From: Candidatus Siliceabacter maunaloa
GTDB taxonomy: Bacteria; Actinomycetota; Thermoleophilia; Solirubrobacterales; Solirubrobacteraceae
Length of the DNA: 64,000 bases
Direction: 5' to 3'
NCBI GenBank assembly: GCA_024330185.1
Contig: JANDLV010000010.1
Span: forward strand, 1 to 64,000
Positions 17,998-26,472 of this stretch are shown here, in pieces; position 1 is the stretch's first letter; every line of letters starts with the position of its first letter. The translations under genes and the position numbers were made by a program. The notes below the pieces were generated by a model. That model saw only the letters and a list, made by a program, of their open reading frames with translations, had not been told where the DNA came from and searched no databases.

Positions 17998-19881
17998 GTG
18001 AACAAGCAAGTGCTCGTGAGCGTCGACCGCGGGGAGACCCGGGTCGCGCTGCTGGAGGCCACGTCCGACAAGGACGGCGGCTCTCAGGCGGGCCGGCGGC
18101 GCAGTAGCGCCAAGGACCCGGCCGCCGGCTATCGCGTCGCGGAGCTCTACCTCGAGCGCCGCGGCAACCGCTCCATCGTGGGCAACATCTACAAGGGCAA
18201 GGTCGACAACGTACTGGCCGGCCTGGAGGCCGCCTTCGTGGACATCGGCCTGGACAAGAACGGCTTCCTGCACGTCGACGAGATCGTGCTGCCCGGCGTG
18301 GAGACCGTGCGCCGGGGCCAGGGCAAGGACGGCGGCAAGAAGATCACCGATCTGCTCAAGCCCGGGCAGGAGGTCGTCGTCCAGGTGGTCAAGGACCCGC
18401 TCAAGACCAAGGGCGCACGGCTGTCCATGGAGCTCACGATCGCCGGGCGCTACATGGTCTTCTCGCCCACGGGTGAGGGTGTCGGCGTCTCCAAGCGCCT
18501 GGACGACAAGGAGCGCGAGCGCCTGCGCAAGGAGGCCAGGTCGCTGGACCTGCGCGGGGGCGGGGCGATCATCCGCACCGCCGCCCACGGGGCCAGGCGC
18601 GCCGACTTCGAGCGCGAGCTGCTCTACCTCGACCGCCTGCACAGGGTGCTCGGCGACCGCGTCAAGGAGACCCAGGCGCCCGACCTGGTCTTCCAGGAGG
18701 CAGACCTGTCGGTGCGCGTGGTGCGCGACGTCTTCTCGACGGACTTCGAACGTGCCGTGGTCGACGACCCCAAGCAGCATCAGCGCCTCACCTCGTTCTT
18801 CACCCGCACCGCCCCCGAGCTGGTCGACCGGGTCGAGCTGTGGGAGGAGGCCAAGACCTCGCTGTTCGAGGCCTACGGCGTCGAGGAGGTGATCGACGGG
18901 ATGATGACCTCGCGCGTCGACCTCCCGTCGGGTGGCTACCTGATGATCGACTACGCCGAGGCGCTGACGGTCATCGACATCAACTCCGGCTCTTTCGTTG
19001 GGCGGGGCAAGCAGGCCCGCCTGGAGGACACGATCACCAGGACCAACCTGGAGGCCGCCGAGGAGGTGGTCAACCAGTTGCGCCTGCGTGACATCGGCGG
19101 AATCATCGTCATCGACTTCATCGACATGGCCCGTGCGCGCAACCGCGACACCGTGCTCAAGACGCTGCGCAAGGCGCTGGCCGAGGATCGCACCAAGACC
19201 TACACGGCGGAGATCTCGCGCCTGGGCCTGGTCGAGATGACCCGTCAGAACGTCACCGAGGGGGTGCGCGAGGTGATGTCGCGCCCCTGCCCGATGTGCG
19301 AGGGCGAGGGGATCATCCGCTCCGAGGAGACCATCGCCATCGCCTTCGAGCGCCGGCTGAGGGAGGTCGTCGCGAAGACACGCAAGAAGTCAACGGAGGC
19401 CTACCTGCTGCGCATGAACCCCCGCGTGAGCTCCCAGTTCACCGGCGACGGCGCCCGCGTGCTGCGCGCCCTGGAGGAGGAGACCGCCAAGACCTTCCAC
19501 TTCGAGGGCTCCGAGGGGCTGCCCCTGAACCACTTCGAGGTCATCATGGAGGGCACCCGTGAGGAGGTCGAGGAGCGCGCGGTGCCCTTCCGCGAGGGCG
19601 ACGAGGTGCTCGTCCACATCGTCGAGCCCCACATGTACGAGGTCGACGATGCCGTGGCCAAGATCGACGGCTACATCGTGTCGGTGGTGGGCGGCGGCGC
19701 CCACGTGGGCACCAAGCGCCTCGTGCGCATCGCGGAGGCCGGGCGCACGGCCGCCGTGGCGCACCTCGTGGACGCCTCCGAGGGCGAGGGAGGCGACACG
19801 GAGGATGGCGTAGACTCCGACGCTTCACGGCGCCGGGGCCGCAGAGGCGGGCGTCGCCGTTCGAGCGCCACGGCGGCCTGA
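17998..19881 (+). CDS. rng: Ribonuclease E/G family endoribonuclease
   Basis: A 627-residue Rne/Rng family RNase for rRNA maturation and mRNA decay. The S1 domain appears early (GNIYKGKVDNVLAGLEAAFVDIG split by the usual insert, about residues 61-95). The catalytic DNase I-like part has VIDINSGSFVGRG and GGIIVIDFIDM. The Zn-link CPMCEGEG follows. A basic, Arg-rich C-terminal tail (RRRGRRGGRRRSS) may bind RNA. It lies directly before rplU-rpmA, as in many actinobacteria, and starts with GTG 17 bp after rodA. Confidence 0.93.
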   Translation: MNKQVLVSVDRGETRVALLEATSDKDGGSQAGRRRSSAKDPAAGYRVAELYLERRGNRSIVGNIYKGKVDNVLAGLEAAFVDIGLDKNGFLHVDEIVLPGVETVRRGQGKDGGKKITDLLKPGQEVVVQVVKDPLKTKGARLSMELTIAGRYMVFSPTGEGVGVSKRLDDKERERLRKEARSLDLRGGGAIIRTAAHGARRADFERELLYLDRLHRVLGDRVKETQAPDLVFQEADLSVRVVRDVFSTDFERAVVDDPKQHQRLTSFFTRTAPELVDRVELWEEAKTSLFEAYGVEEVIDGMMTSRVDLPSGGYLMIDYAEALTVIDINSGSFVGRGKQARLEDTITRTNLEAAEEVVNQLRLRDIGGIIVIDFIDMARARNRDTVLKTLRKALAEDRTKTYTAEISRLGLVEMTRQNVTEGVREVMSRPCPMCEGEGIIRSEETIAIAFERRLREVVAKTRKKSTEAYLLRMNPRVSSQFTGDGARVLRALEEETAKTFHFEGSEGLPLNHFEVIMEGTREEVEERAVPFREGDEVLVHIVEPHMYEVDDAVAKIDGYIVSVVGGGAHVGTKRLVRIAEAGRTAAVAHLVDASEGEGGDTEDGVDSDASRRRGRRGGRRRSSATAA

Positions 19882-19896
19882 GCGAGCTTCTTCACC

Positions 19897-20208
19897 ATGT
19901 ACGCGATCATCAAGACCGGCGGTAAGCAGTACCGCGTCGAGAAGGGGCAGACCCTGCTCGTCGAGCGCCTGCCCGACGACGAGGGGGCCACCGTGGCCCT
20001 CGAGCCCATCCTGTTTCGCTCCTCGGACACCATCTTCGACCGCGACGGCCTCGGGAAGGTGAAGGTGGCGGCGAAGGTGCTGGGCCACCAGCGCGGCACG
20101 AAGATCCGCGTCTTCAAGTACAAGCCCAAGCAGGGCTACAAGCGCACCCAGGGCCACCGCCAGGAACTGACCCGGCTGGAGATCACCGAGATGAGCAATG
20201 GCGCATAA
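19897..20208 (+). CDS. rplU: 50S ribosomal protein L21
   Basis: A 103-residue L21 beginning [18 protein letters not shown], the family signature, with [16 protein letters not shown]...YKRTQGHRQ near the C-terminus. It binds 23S rRNA beside L20. It overlaps rpmA by 11 bp, so the two are translationally coupled. Confidence 0.97.
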   Translation: MYAIIKTGGKQYRVEKGQTLLVERLPDDEGATVALEPILFRSSDTIFDRDGLGKVKVAAKVLGHQRGTKIRVFKYKPKQGYKRTQGHRQELTRLEITEMSNGA

Positions 20209-20464
20209 GAAGGGGCTGGGCTCCAGCCGCAACGGGCGCGACTCCAACGCCCAGCGCCTGGGCGTGAAGGTCTTCGCCGGCGAGGTCGTGACCGGCGGCG
20301 AGATCATCGTGCGCCAGCGCGGCACCCGCTTCAGGCCGGGCGACGGCGTGGGCATCGGCAAGGACCACACGCTCTACGCCCGCGAGCCCGGCACCCTCGT
20401 CTTCTCGACCGGCCGCCGCGGGCGGGTCGTGTCGGTCGCGCCGGCCGCCGCACCCGCCGAGTAG
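20198..20464 (+). CDS. rpmA: 50S ribosomal protein L27
   Basis: An 88-residue L27 starting [16 protein letters not shown], with the signature [16 protein letters not shown]. Its N-terminus reaches the peptidyl-transferase centre. There is no N-terminal leader of the Firmicutes cleaved type. The usual partner obgE is not adjacent here: about 1.7 kb of three accessory genes intervene. Confidence 0.97.
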   Translation: MAHKKGLGSSRNGRDSNAQRLGVKVFAGEVVTGGEIIVRQRGTRFRPGDGVGIGKDHTLYAREPGTLVFSTGRRGRVVSVAPAAAPAE

Positions 20465-20475
20465 TGGGCCACTAG

Positions 20476-20850
20476 ATGGACCCGCGCCTGATCGCACGGG
20501 CGATCGGCGCGGGACGCATCGCCGTGGGCCTGGGGTTCGTCGCGGCGCCGAAGCTGGCGCGTGCTTGGATCGGGCCAGCCGCGCAGCGCGAGGACGTCGG
20601 CGTCGCCCTGCGCGCCTTCGGCGTGCGCGACCTGGTGCTCGGCGGATTGGCGGTACACACCGCGAGCAAGCCGCAGGTCGCGGCCCGCATGGCGGCCGCG
20701 GGCATCCTCGTGGACGCCGTCGACCTCGCGGCCACCGTGGCCGCGCGGCGCTCCGTGCCGGCCACCGGGATCGCGCTCGTCGCGCTCATGGCGGGCGGCG
20801 CCATCGCCGGCCAGGCGATGGCGTACCGGGCGCTGCGCGGGGCGGGCTGA
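20476..20850 (+). CDS. Small membrane protein of unknown function
   Basis: A 124-residue protein starting 11 bp after rpmA. It is Ala/Gly/Val-rich with about three or four hydrophobic stretches (about residues 15-30, 55-65, 70-88 and 96-115) separated by Arg residues. It has RDLVLGGLAVHTA in the centre, reminiscent of DUF4267-like small membrane proteins. It may be cotranscribed with rplU-rpmA. No function can be assigned. Confidence 0.6.
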   Translation: MDPRLIARAIGAGRIAVGLGFVAAPKLARAWIGPAAQREDVGVALRAFGVRDLVLGGLAVHTASKPQVAARMAAAGILVDAVDLAATVAARRSVPATGIALVALMAGGAIAGQAMAYRALRGAG

Positions 20851-20877
20851 GGCCCCAGGCCGGCGACCGCCGCTCCG

Positions 20878-21321
20878 CTACGTGGCGGGCGCGGTGCCGG
20901 GCCCCTCGCCGCGAAGCTGGTCGAGGATGGCGATCAGCGCGGCGCGCTGCATGCGGGATTCCTCCCGGAACGCCTCGCGCAGCGCTCGGGCCTCCTTGTA
21001 GAACTCCTCGCGAAGCTTCTCTTGCTCCTCGCGAGCCTGTCGCCACTGCTCGTGGGACTCCCGCCGCTCCGCGCGCATCTCCTGCCACTGCTCGCGGGCC
21101 TCCTCGCGCAGCTCCTGCCACTGCTCGCGGGCCTCCTCGCGGTGCTCGCCCACCGCTGCGGAGTTCTGGCTGACCTGCCCGACGAGCGCCTGCAGCACTT
21201 CGGTCATCTCGCCGAGGAACTGCCGAAGATCCTCGAACGCGCGCCTGTTCTCCCGCATGATCTGGTTGCCCTCGGCCATGTGGCCGTCGAGGCGGGCGAG
21301 GATGCGATCGTCGTTCTCCAC
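20878..21321 (-). CDS. Coiled-coil protein with 11-residue repeats
   Basis: About 147 residues from GTG 21321; an ATG at 21342 would add the unlikely MLCHTWC. The central region is almost entirely Glu/Arg/Gln and Trp. A hendecad repeat of the type REEAREQWQEL is tandemly duplicated, visible in DNA as a 33-bp repeat (21080-21108 and 21113-21141). It has no membrane segment. It may be a structural or scaffold coiled coil; the function is unknown. It runs leftward and is convergent with the membrane protein at 20476. Confidence 0.6.
   Translation of the reverse strand: MENDDRILARLDGHMAEGNQIMRENRRAFEDLRQFLGEMTEVLQALVGQVSQNSAAVGEHREEAREQWQELREEAREQWQEMRAERRESHEQWRQAREEQEKLREEFYKEARALREAFREESRMQRAALIAILDQLRGEGPGTAPAT
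21080..21141. repeat. 33-bp tandem repeat inside the coiled-coil gene
   Basis: A 29-bp block beginning TCCTGCCACTGCTCGCGG is present at 21080-21108 and again at 21113-21141, a period of 33 bp. It encodes two near-identical 11-residue coiled-coil units and could allow length variation by slippage. Confidence 0.7.
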
Positions 21322-21379
21322 ACACCAAGTGTGGCAGAGCATCTGTGCCGAGACGACCCCTCCTTGTGTCGAGAGCGTG

Positions 21380-22069
21380 TCACTTCGGTTGTGAGACGGG
21401 TCGTACCAGGATCTCGTTGATGTCCACGTGCGTGGGCTGGCCGATCGCGTACATGACCGCGCGGGCGATGTCGTCGGGGTGCAGCGCGCCGGCCGGGCGG
21501 TCGTCGAAGAAGGGAGTGTCGACCATGCCCGGCTCGATCGAGGTGACCCGCACGCCCGTGTCGCTGAACTCGAGGCGGGCGGACTCGGCCATCGCGGTGA
21601 CCGCGTGCTTGGTCGAGCTGTAGAGCGAGCCCTTCATGGCGCTACGGCCCGCCACCGAGCTGGTCAGCAGGAGGTGGCCCTGCCTCTCGACCAGCGCGTC
21701 CATGGTCGCGCGGATGGTGTAGGCGGCGCCCAGCACGTTGGTCAGCACCATGGCGTGCCAGTGCTCCGGCGTCTCCTTCTTGAAGCCCCGGGCGGCGCCG
21801 AAGCCGGCGTTGGCGAACGCGACGTCGATGCGCCCGAAGGCCTCGAGGGTCGTCGCGACCATGGCCTCCTGGGCCTCCCACTCGGTCACGTCGGTGGGGA
21901 TCGCGAGCGCGCGCTCCTCGCCGCCCAGCTCGTCGGCCAGCGTCCGCAGCTCATCCTCCCGGCGCGCCGTGAGCACGAGGCGGTAGCCGGCCTGCGCGGC
22001 CTGACGGGCCGTAGCGGCGCCGATGCCGCTCGAGGCGCCGGTGATGAGGAAGACGGGGTCGTCGGGCAT
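21380..22069 (-). CDS. Short-chain dehydrogenase/reductase (classical SDR)
   Basis: A 229-residue NAD(P)-dependent oxidoreductase. The Rossmann motif TGASSGIG is at residues 10-17, NAG at about 87-89, catalytic Ser137, Tyr150 and Lys154 (YSSTK). The PGMVDTPFF segment after the active site is conserved. An Arg pair in the second strand (TARRED) suggests NADPH preference. The substrate cannot be predicted. It is divergent from obgE. Confidence 0.85.
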   Translation of the reverse strand: MPDDPVFLITGASSGIGAATARQAAQAGYRLVLTARREDELRTLADELGGEERALAIPTDVTEWEAQEAMVATTLEAFGRIDVAFANAGFGAARGFKKETPEHWHAMVLTNVLGAAYTIRATMDALVERQGHLLLTSSVAGRSAMKGSLYSSTKHAVTAMAESARLEFSDTGVRVTSIEPGMVDTPFFDDRPAGALHPDDIARAVMYAIGQPTHVDINEILVRPVSQPK

Positions 22070-22165
22070 GCGGGGAGCTCCTGGTTAGGGTCGGGAGGAA
22101 CGGCGGGGTATCGGAGACCCGCGCGGACTACCCTCGTGCCCAGTGCTCCCCCCGGCGAACCACTG

Positions 22166-23488
22166 ATGCTGGCCGACAAAGCGCGGATCTTCGTGCAGGC
22201 GGGCGGCGGCGGGGACGGGTGCATGTCCTTCCGCCGCGAGGCCCACGTGCCCCGGGGCGGTCCCGACGGCGGGGACGGCGGGCACGGTGGGGCCGTCGTG
22301 CTGCTGTGCGACGACTCCCTGCGCGACCTGCAGGCGTTCAAGCGCCGCGCGCACTTCAGGGCGCAGCGCGCCGGCCATGGGGAGGGCGCGCTACGCCATG
22401 GCGCCGACGGCGACGACCTGGTGGTCCGCGTCCCGCCCGGCACCCAGGTCACGCTGACCGACGGCACGCTGCACGATCTCGTGGCCCCGGGCCAGCGTGC
22501 GATCGTCGCGCGCGGCGGCTCGGGCGGACGGGGCAACAAGCGCTTCGCCGGCCCGGTCCGCCAGGCCCCGCGCTTCGCCGAGCGGGGGCTGCCCGGCGGG
22601 GAGGCCGAGGTGCACCTGCACCTCAAGCTGCTGGCCGACGTCGGGCTGGTCGGGCTTCCCAACGCCGGCAAGTCGTCACTGCTGAGCCGGATGACCCGAG
22701 CGCAGCCGAAGGTGGCCGGCTACCCGTTCACGACGCTGGAGCCCGTGCTGGGCACGCTGGACGGCGAGGAGCGCCAGATCGTCGTCGCCGACATCCCGGG
22801 GCTGATCGAGGGCGCCAGCGCGGGCGCCGGCCTGGGCCACGACTTCCTGGCCCACATCGAGCGCACGGCGCTCCTGGTGCACGTGCTCGACCTCGCGCCG
22901 TTGGACGGCAGCGATCCGCAGGTCAACCACGCGACCATCGAGGCCGAGCTGGCAGCGCACGATCCGCGCCTGGCCGGCCTGCCGCGCATGCTGGCGCTGT
23001 CCAAGGCCGACCTCGTGGCGCCCGAGGAGGCGGCGCGGGCGGCGCGGGAGTGGAGCGAGCGACTGGGGGCGCGCGTTGTCGTGTTGGTGAGCTCCGCTGC
23101 CACCGGCCAGGGCCTGGACGAGCTCGCCGCGGAGCTGCTGCGCCGGGTGCCGCTGGGCGAGGCCGCGCGTGACATCCCCGGAGGCGGCCGGTCGCGCCCA
23201 CCGGTGGCGGAAGCTCTCCCCGAGGCTCCCGCCGGTCACCGGGTCTTCCGGCCCGGCGCGAGACGCAGCTTCGCCGTCGAGGCGGCGGGCGAGGGAGCGT
23301 GGCGTGTGAGCGGCGAGGCCGTCGAGCGCCTCCTGGCCCGCCACGACCTCGACAACGAGGAGGCCCTGGCCCACGTCGAGCACCGCCTGGGGCGGATGGG
23401 CGTCATCCGCGCGCTCGAGGACCGCGGCTTCGCGCCCGGCGACGACGTGGAGATCGCCGGCGTGGCGTTCGAGCTGGATCCCGGCTAG
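22166..23488 (+). CDS. obgE: ObgE/CgtA, ribosome-associated GTPase
   Basis: A 440-residue Obg GTPase linked to 50S assembly and stringent control. The Gly-rich Obg fold covers residues about 1-158 (QAGGGGDGCMSFRREAHVPRGGPDGGDGG). The G domain follows, with G1 GLPNAGKSS at 163-171 and G3 DIPGLIEGAS at about 209-218. A C-terminal OCT-type domain completes it. The ATG at 22166 precedes the conserved start and no alternative fits. Its last base pairs overlap the stop of convergent rsfS. Confidence 0.95.
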   Translation: MLADKARIFVQAGGGGDGCMSFRREAHVPRGGPDGGDGGHGGAVVLLCDDSLRDLQAFKRRAHFRAQRAGHGEGALRHGADGDDLVVRVPPGTQVTLTDGTLHDLVAPGQRAIVARGGSGGRGNKRFAGPVRQAPRFAERGLPGGEAEVHLHLKLLADVGLVGLPNAGKSSLLSRMTRAQPKVAGYPFTTLEPVLGTLDGEERQIVVADIPGLIEGASAGAGLGHDFLAHIERTALLVHVLDLAPLDGSDPQVNHATIEAELAAHDPRLAGLPRMLALSKADLVAPEEAARAAREWSERLGARVVVLVSSAATGQGLDELAAELLRRVPLGEAARDIPGGGRSRPPVAEALPEAPAGHRVFRPGARRSFAVEAAGEGAWRVSGEAVERLLARHDLDNEEALAHVEHRLGRMGVIRALEDRGFAPGDDVEIAGVAFELDPG

Positions 23489-23901
23489 GGGGTGGGCGCG
23501 GGCTCCTGAACCGGCGCGCCGCCCACGGCGCGCGAGGGCACCTCACCCCACAGCGTCTCCAGGCGATAGAAGTCGCGGGTGTCGGGCGTGAACACGTGCA
23601 CCACCACATCGAGGTAGTCCATGAGGACCCACTGCGACTCGCCCAGGCCCTCGACACGGCGGGGGATGAGGCCGTGGCGGTCCTTGAGGCCCTGGTGGAT
23701 GCCGTCGTGGATGGCCTTGACCTGGCGGTCGGTGTTTCCCGAGCAGACCAGGAAGAAGTCGGTGTAGCCGAGCACTCCGCTGACGTCGAGCTCCACGACG
23801 TCGACGGCCTTCTTGTCGGCCGCCAGCGCAGCGATCTCGTCGGCCAGCGCGCGGGGCGCAAGCTCCGAGCGGTCTGTGGGGTGCTGCGCGCGTGCGTTCA
23901 T
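23485..23901 (-). CDS. rsfS: Ribosomal silencing factor RsfS
   Basis: A 138-residue RsfS/DUF143 protein. It binds L14 and blocks 30S-50S joining under starvation. Signatures are KKAVDVVELDVSG, YTDFFLVCSGN and WVLMDYLDVVVHVF. The ATG overlaps the nadD stop (ATGA), the standard nadD-rsfS coupling. The C-terminal 20 residues are Pro/Ala-rich and overlap the end of obgE by 4 bp on the other strand. Confidence 0.94.
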   Translation of the reverse strand: MNARAQHPTDRSELAPRALADEIAALAADKKAVDVVELDVSGVLGYTDFFLVCSGNTDRQVKAIHDGIHQGLKDRHGLIPRRVEGLGESQWVLMDYLDVVVHVFTPDTRDFYRLETLWGEVPSRAVGGAPVQEPAPTP

Positions 23902-24515
23902 CCGGTGGTCGCCCTCGCCATGTGGGTGTACGTGCCTCTCTGCTCGATGTGGGCCGCCACCGCGTCGGGGACGAGGTAGCGGATCGGCCGTCCGTCGGCC
24001 ACCCGTGCGCGGATCTCCGAGGACGAGACGTCGAGCCTCGGCATGTCGAAGAACCGGACCCGGTCGGCCGCCCCGATGCCCGCGAGGCGGTCGGTGATGT
24101 CCTGCCGTGCAGCGCCGGAGCGCTCGGCCACCGCCACGGTGGCCAGCTCCAGCACGGCCTCGGGCTCCCGCCAGGTGGGGAGGCTCAGGGCCATGTCCCC
24201 GCCGACGATGAAGGTCAGCTCGTCCTCCGGCGCTCGGGCATGCAGTTCCCGCAGGGTATCGGCCGTGTAGGACGGTCCTCCGCGGCGCACCTCGAGATCG
24301 CTGACCCCGAGCCGGTCGTCGTCGCCCACGGCCAGGCTGCACAGCTCCAGGCGAGTCCGGGGGCCGGGGTCGCCGGCGATCTCCTTGTGGGGCGGCGAGG
24401 CGACGGGCAGCAGCAGGACGCGGTCCAGGCCCAACTGCGCGTGTGCCTCCTGCGCGCAGAGCAGGTGCCCGAGGTGGGGAGGGTTGAACGTGCCGCCGAG
24501 GAGGCCGAGGCGCAT
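23898..24515 (-). CDS. nadD: Nicotinate-nucleotide adenylyltransferase
   Basis: A 205-residue NadD, which adenylates NaMN to deamido-NAD. The nucleotidyltransferase motif GGTFNPPHLGH is at about residues 7-17, and the ISSSEIR-type motif near the C-terminus is VSSSEIRARV. It is transcribed after proA (10 bp gap) and coupled to rsfS. Confidence 0.95.
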   Translation of the reverse strand: MRLGLLGGTFNPPHLGHLLCAQEAHAQLGLDRVLLLPVASPPHKEIAGDPGPRTRLELCSLAVGDDDRLGVSDLEVRRGGPSYTADTLRELHARAPEDELTFIVGGDMALSLPTWREPEAVLELATVAVAERSGAARQDITDRLAGIGAADRVRFFDMPRLDVSSSEIRARVADGRPIRYLVPDAVAAHIEQRGTYTHMARATTG

Positions 24516-24525
24516 CTAGTGGCCG

Positions 24526-25788
24526 CTACCCGCGGACGTGGCCGTCGCCCTCGACCACGTACTTGAAGGTGCACAGCTCACGCACCCCGATGGGCCCGCG
24601 CGCGTGCAGCTTCTGCGTCGAGTTGCCAATCTCCGCGCCCATGCCGAACTCGCCGCCGTCGGTGAAGCGGGTGGAGGCGTTGACGTAGACGCAGGCGGCG
24701 TCCACGCCGAGCTGGAAGGCGCGGGCGGCGGCGGCGTCGCGGGTGACGATGGCCTCGGAGTGGCCCGAGCCGTTGACGTTGATGTGCGCGACGGCCTGGG
24801 CAGGCGAGTCGACGACCTTGATGGCCATGGTCAGCGCGAGGTACTCGGTCGGCCAGTCCTCGTCGATGGTTGGCGCCAGGTCGGCGTCGATGGCGCGTGC
24901 GCGGTCGTCGCCACGCAGTTCCACCCCCGCGTCGCGAAGGGCGGCGGCTGCGCGCGGGAGGAAGGCGTCGGCGATGTCGGCGTGGATCAGCAGCTTCTCG
25001 GCGGCGTTGCACACCCCCGGGCGCTGGACCTTCGCGTTGACGGTGATGGCCAGGGCGTCGTCGAGGTCGGCGCTCGCGTCGACGAAGACGTGGCAGTTGC
25101 CCGACGCGGCGTAGATGACCGGCACGGTGGCCACCGCCTTCAGCGCAGCCTTGAGGCCCTCGCCGCCGCGGGGGAAGATCAGGTCGACCACGCCGTCCTG
25201 GGTGGCCAGCTCGGCCAGCTCCTGGCGGCCCCCGCCGGCCACCAGGCCGATCGCACCCGCGGGCACCCCGGCCTCCTGAGCGGCCTGCTGGGCGATCGCG
25301 GCCAGCACGGCGTTGGAGTGGGCGGCCGAGGACGAGCCGCGCAGCACGATGGCGTTGCCCGACTTCAGGCACAGAGCCGCGGCATCGATGGTCACGTTGG
25401 GTCGCGCCTCGTAGACCACCGCGATCACGCCGAAGGGCACGCGCACGCGGCGCACATCGAGCCCGTTGGGCAGCCGGTGGCCGTCGAGCACCTCGCCCAC
25501 GGGATCCTGAAGGGCGGCGATGGCCCGGGTGGCCTGCGCCATCTCGGCCACGCGCTCGCCATCGAGGGCCAGGCGGTCGAGCAGCGCGGCGGTCAGTGCG
25601 GTCTCGCGGCCGGCCTCGAGGTCGCGCGCGTTGGCCTCCAGGATCTCCTCGGTGCCCAGCATCAGCGCGTCGGCGATCGCGTGCAGAGCCCGATCCTTGG
25701 TCGCGCTGTCGAGCGTCGCGAGCGTGCGCGAGGCCTCGCGGGCGGCGAGGCAGACATCGGCGACGGGGCGTGCGGGGATCGTGGCCAT
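24526..25788 (-). CDS. proA: Gamma-glutamyl phosphate reductase
   Basis: A 420-residue ProA that reduces gamma-glutamyl phosphate to glutamate semialdehyde in proline synthesis. The aldehyde-dehydrogenase-type active-site Cys lies in VQRPGVCNAAEKLL. The nucleotide-binding part has AVVYEARPNVT and the C-terminal part GPIGVRELCTFKYV. It reads toward nadD. Its partner proB is on the same strand but is separated by a mazEF pair in the opposite direction. Confidence 0.96.
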   Translation of the reverse strand: MATIPARPVADVCLAAREASRTLATLDSATKDRALHAIADALMLGTEEILEANARDLEAGRETALTAALLDRLALDGERVAEMAQATRAIAALQDPVGEVLDGHRLPNGLDVRRVRVPFGVIAVVYEARPNVTIDAAALCLKSGNAIVLRGSSSAAHSNAVLAAIAQQAAQEAGVPAGAIGLVAGGGRQELAELATQDGVVDLIFPRGGEGLKAALKAVATVPVIYAASGNCHVFVDASADLDDALAITVNAKVQRPGVCNAAEKLLIHADIADAFLPRAAAALRDAGVELRGDDRARAIDADLAPTIDEDWPTEYLALTMAIKVVDSPAQAVAHINVNGSGHSEAIVTRDAAAARAFQLGVDAACVYVNASTRFTDGGEFGMGAEIGNSTQKLHARGPIGVRELCTFKYVVEGDGHVRG

Positions 25789-25889
25789 CGCGCTGTGAAG
25801 GGTACGCGCTCAGGGTGCCGGTCGGAAGGGCTCGGCCACCGCGCGCAGCGGGGGGCGCCGCCGCGATGGTTCGGTGGCGACGCGTGGCA

Positions 25890-25913
25890 TACCGCAGTGG
25901 TACCGTACTGGTA
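25890..25913 (+). promoter_or_regulatory. Double inverted-repeat operator ending on the mazE-like start codon
   Basis: Two 13-bp sites of the form TACC-N5-GGTA, at 25890-25902 and 25901-25913, share the TA between them. The second ends on the A of the antitoxin ATG. Adjacent imperfect palindromes are typical binding sites for ribbon-helix-helix antitoxins, so I infer autorepression. The lack of room for a Shine-Dalgarno suggests a leaderless mRNA. Confidence 0.6.
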
Positions 25914-26146
25914 TGGCGAAGCAGATCGCGGTCCGCCTGCCTGACGATGTAGTCGCCTTCATCGATGAGGTCGTGGGGGAGGGCCGCGCGGCCAGCCGGG
26001 CAGCGGTCGTGGCCAAGGCGCTCGAAAGGGAACGCCGTCGCGACATCGCCGCCCGAGACGCTGCGATCCTCGCTGAAGCAGGTGCCGCGCCCGATCTCGA
26101 CGCTCTTGCCAGGTTCTCTGCGCGGGTCCCGCTGGACATCGACTGA
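25913..26146 (+). CDS. Ribbon-helix-helix antitoxin (MazE/CopG-like)
   Basis: A 77-residue protein starting MAKQIAVRLPDDVVAFIDE, a ribbon-helix-helix DNA-binding N-terminus. A basic helical region (ERERRRDIAARDAA) follows, with an Asp/Ala-rich C-terminus suited to wrapping a toxin. It overlaps the downstream MazF-like gene (TGATG). It presumably neutralises that toxin and represses its own promoter at the operator 25890-25913. An upstream in-frame ATG at 25874 is less likely because it would place the operator inside the gene. Confidence 0.8.
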   Translation: MAKQIAVRLPDDVVAFIDEVVGEGRAASRAAVVAKALERERRRDIAARDAAILAEAGAAPDLDALARFSARVPLDID

Positions 26147-26445
26147 TGCGGGCCATCCACACCGCGGGGCTCGACAGGGAGCGACCGGTGTTGATCCTGA
26201 CGCGCGAAGTCGTGCGGGCCCACCTGAAGAACGTGACCGTCGCTCCCATCACGAGCACCATCCGTGGGCTCTCGACCGAGGTGCCACTCGGCACCGCCAA
26301 CGGCCTCGATCAAGCGTGTGTGGTGAGTTGCGACAACATCGTGACCGTTCCCAAGGCCGCACTCGGAGGGCAGGTCGGCTATCTCCTCGCCGCGCAGGAG
26401 CCACTGCTGGCCGCGGCTATCCGAGCTGCCTTCCATCTCGACTGA
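26146..26445 (+). CDS. MazF/PemK-family toxin (endoribonuclease)
   Basis: A 99-residue MazF-like protein. MazF toxins cleave mRNA or other RNA at short motifs. Family features are the RPVLILTR strand (in place of PVVIV), VAPITSTIRGLSTEV, the central CVVSCDNIVTVPK block, and the final GYLL segment. The start overlaps the antitoxin stop. The pair sits between proB and proA, facing the other way, and is probably an acquired module. Confidence 0.82.
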   Translation: MRAIHTAGLDRERPVLILTREVVRAHLKNVTVAPITSTIRGLSTEVPLGTANGLDQACVVSCDNIVTVPKAALGGQVGYLLAAQEPLLAAAIRAAFHLD

Positions 26446-26472
26446 CATGAGGACCGGCGCCGGGCCCGCCCA

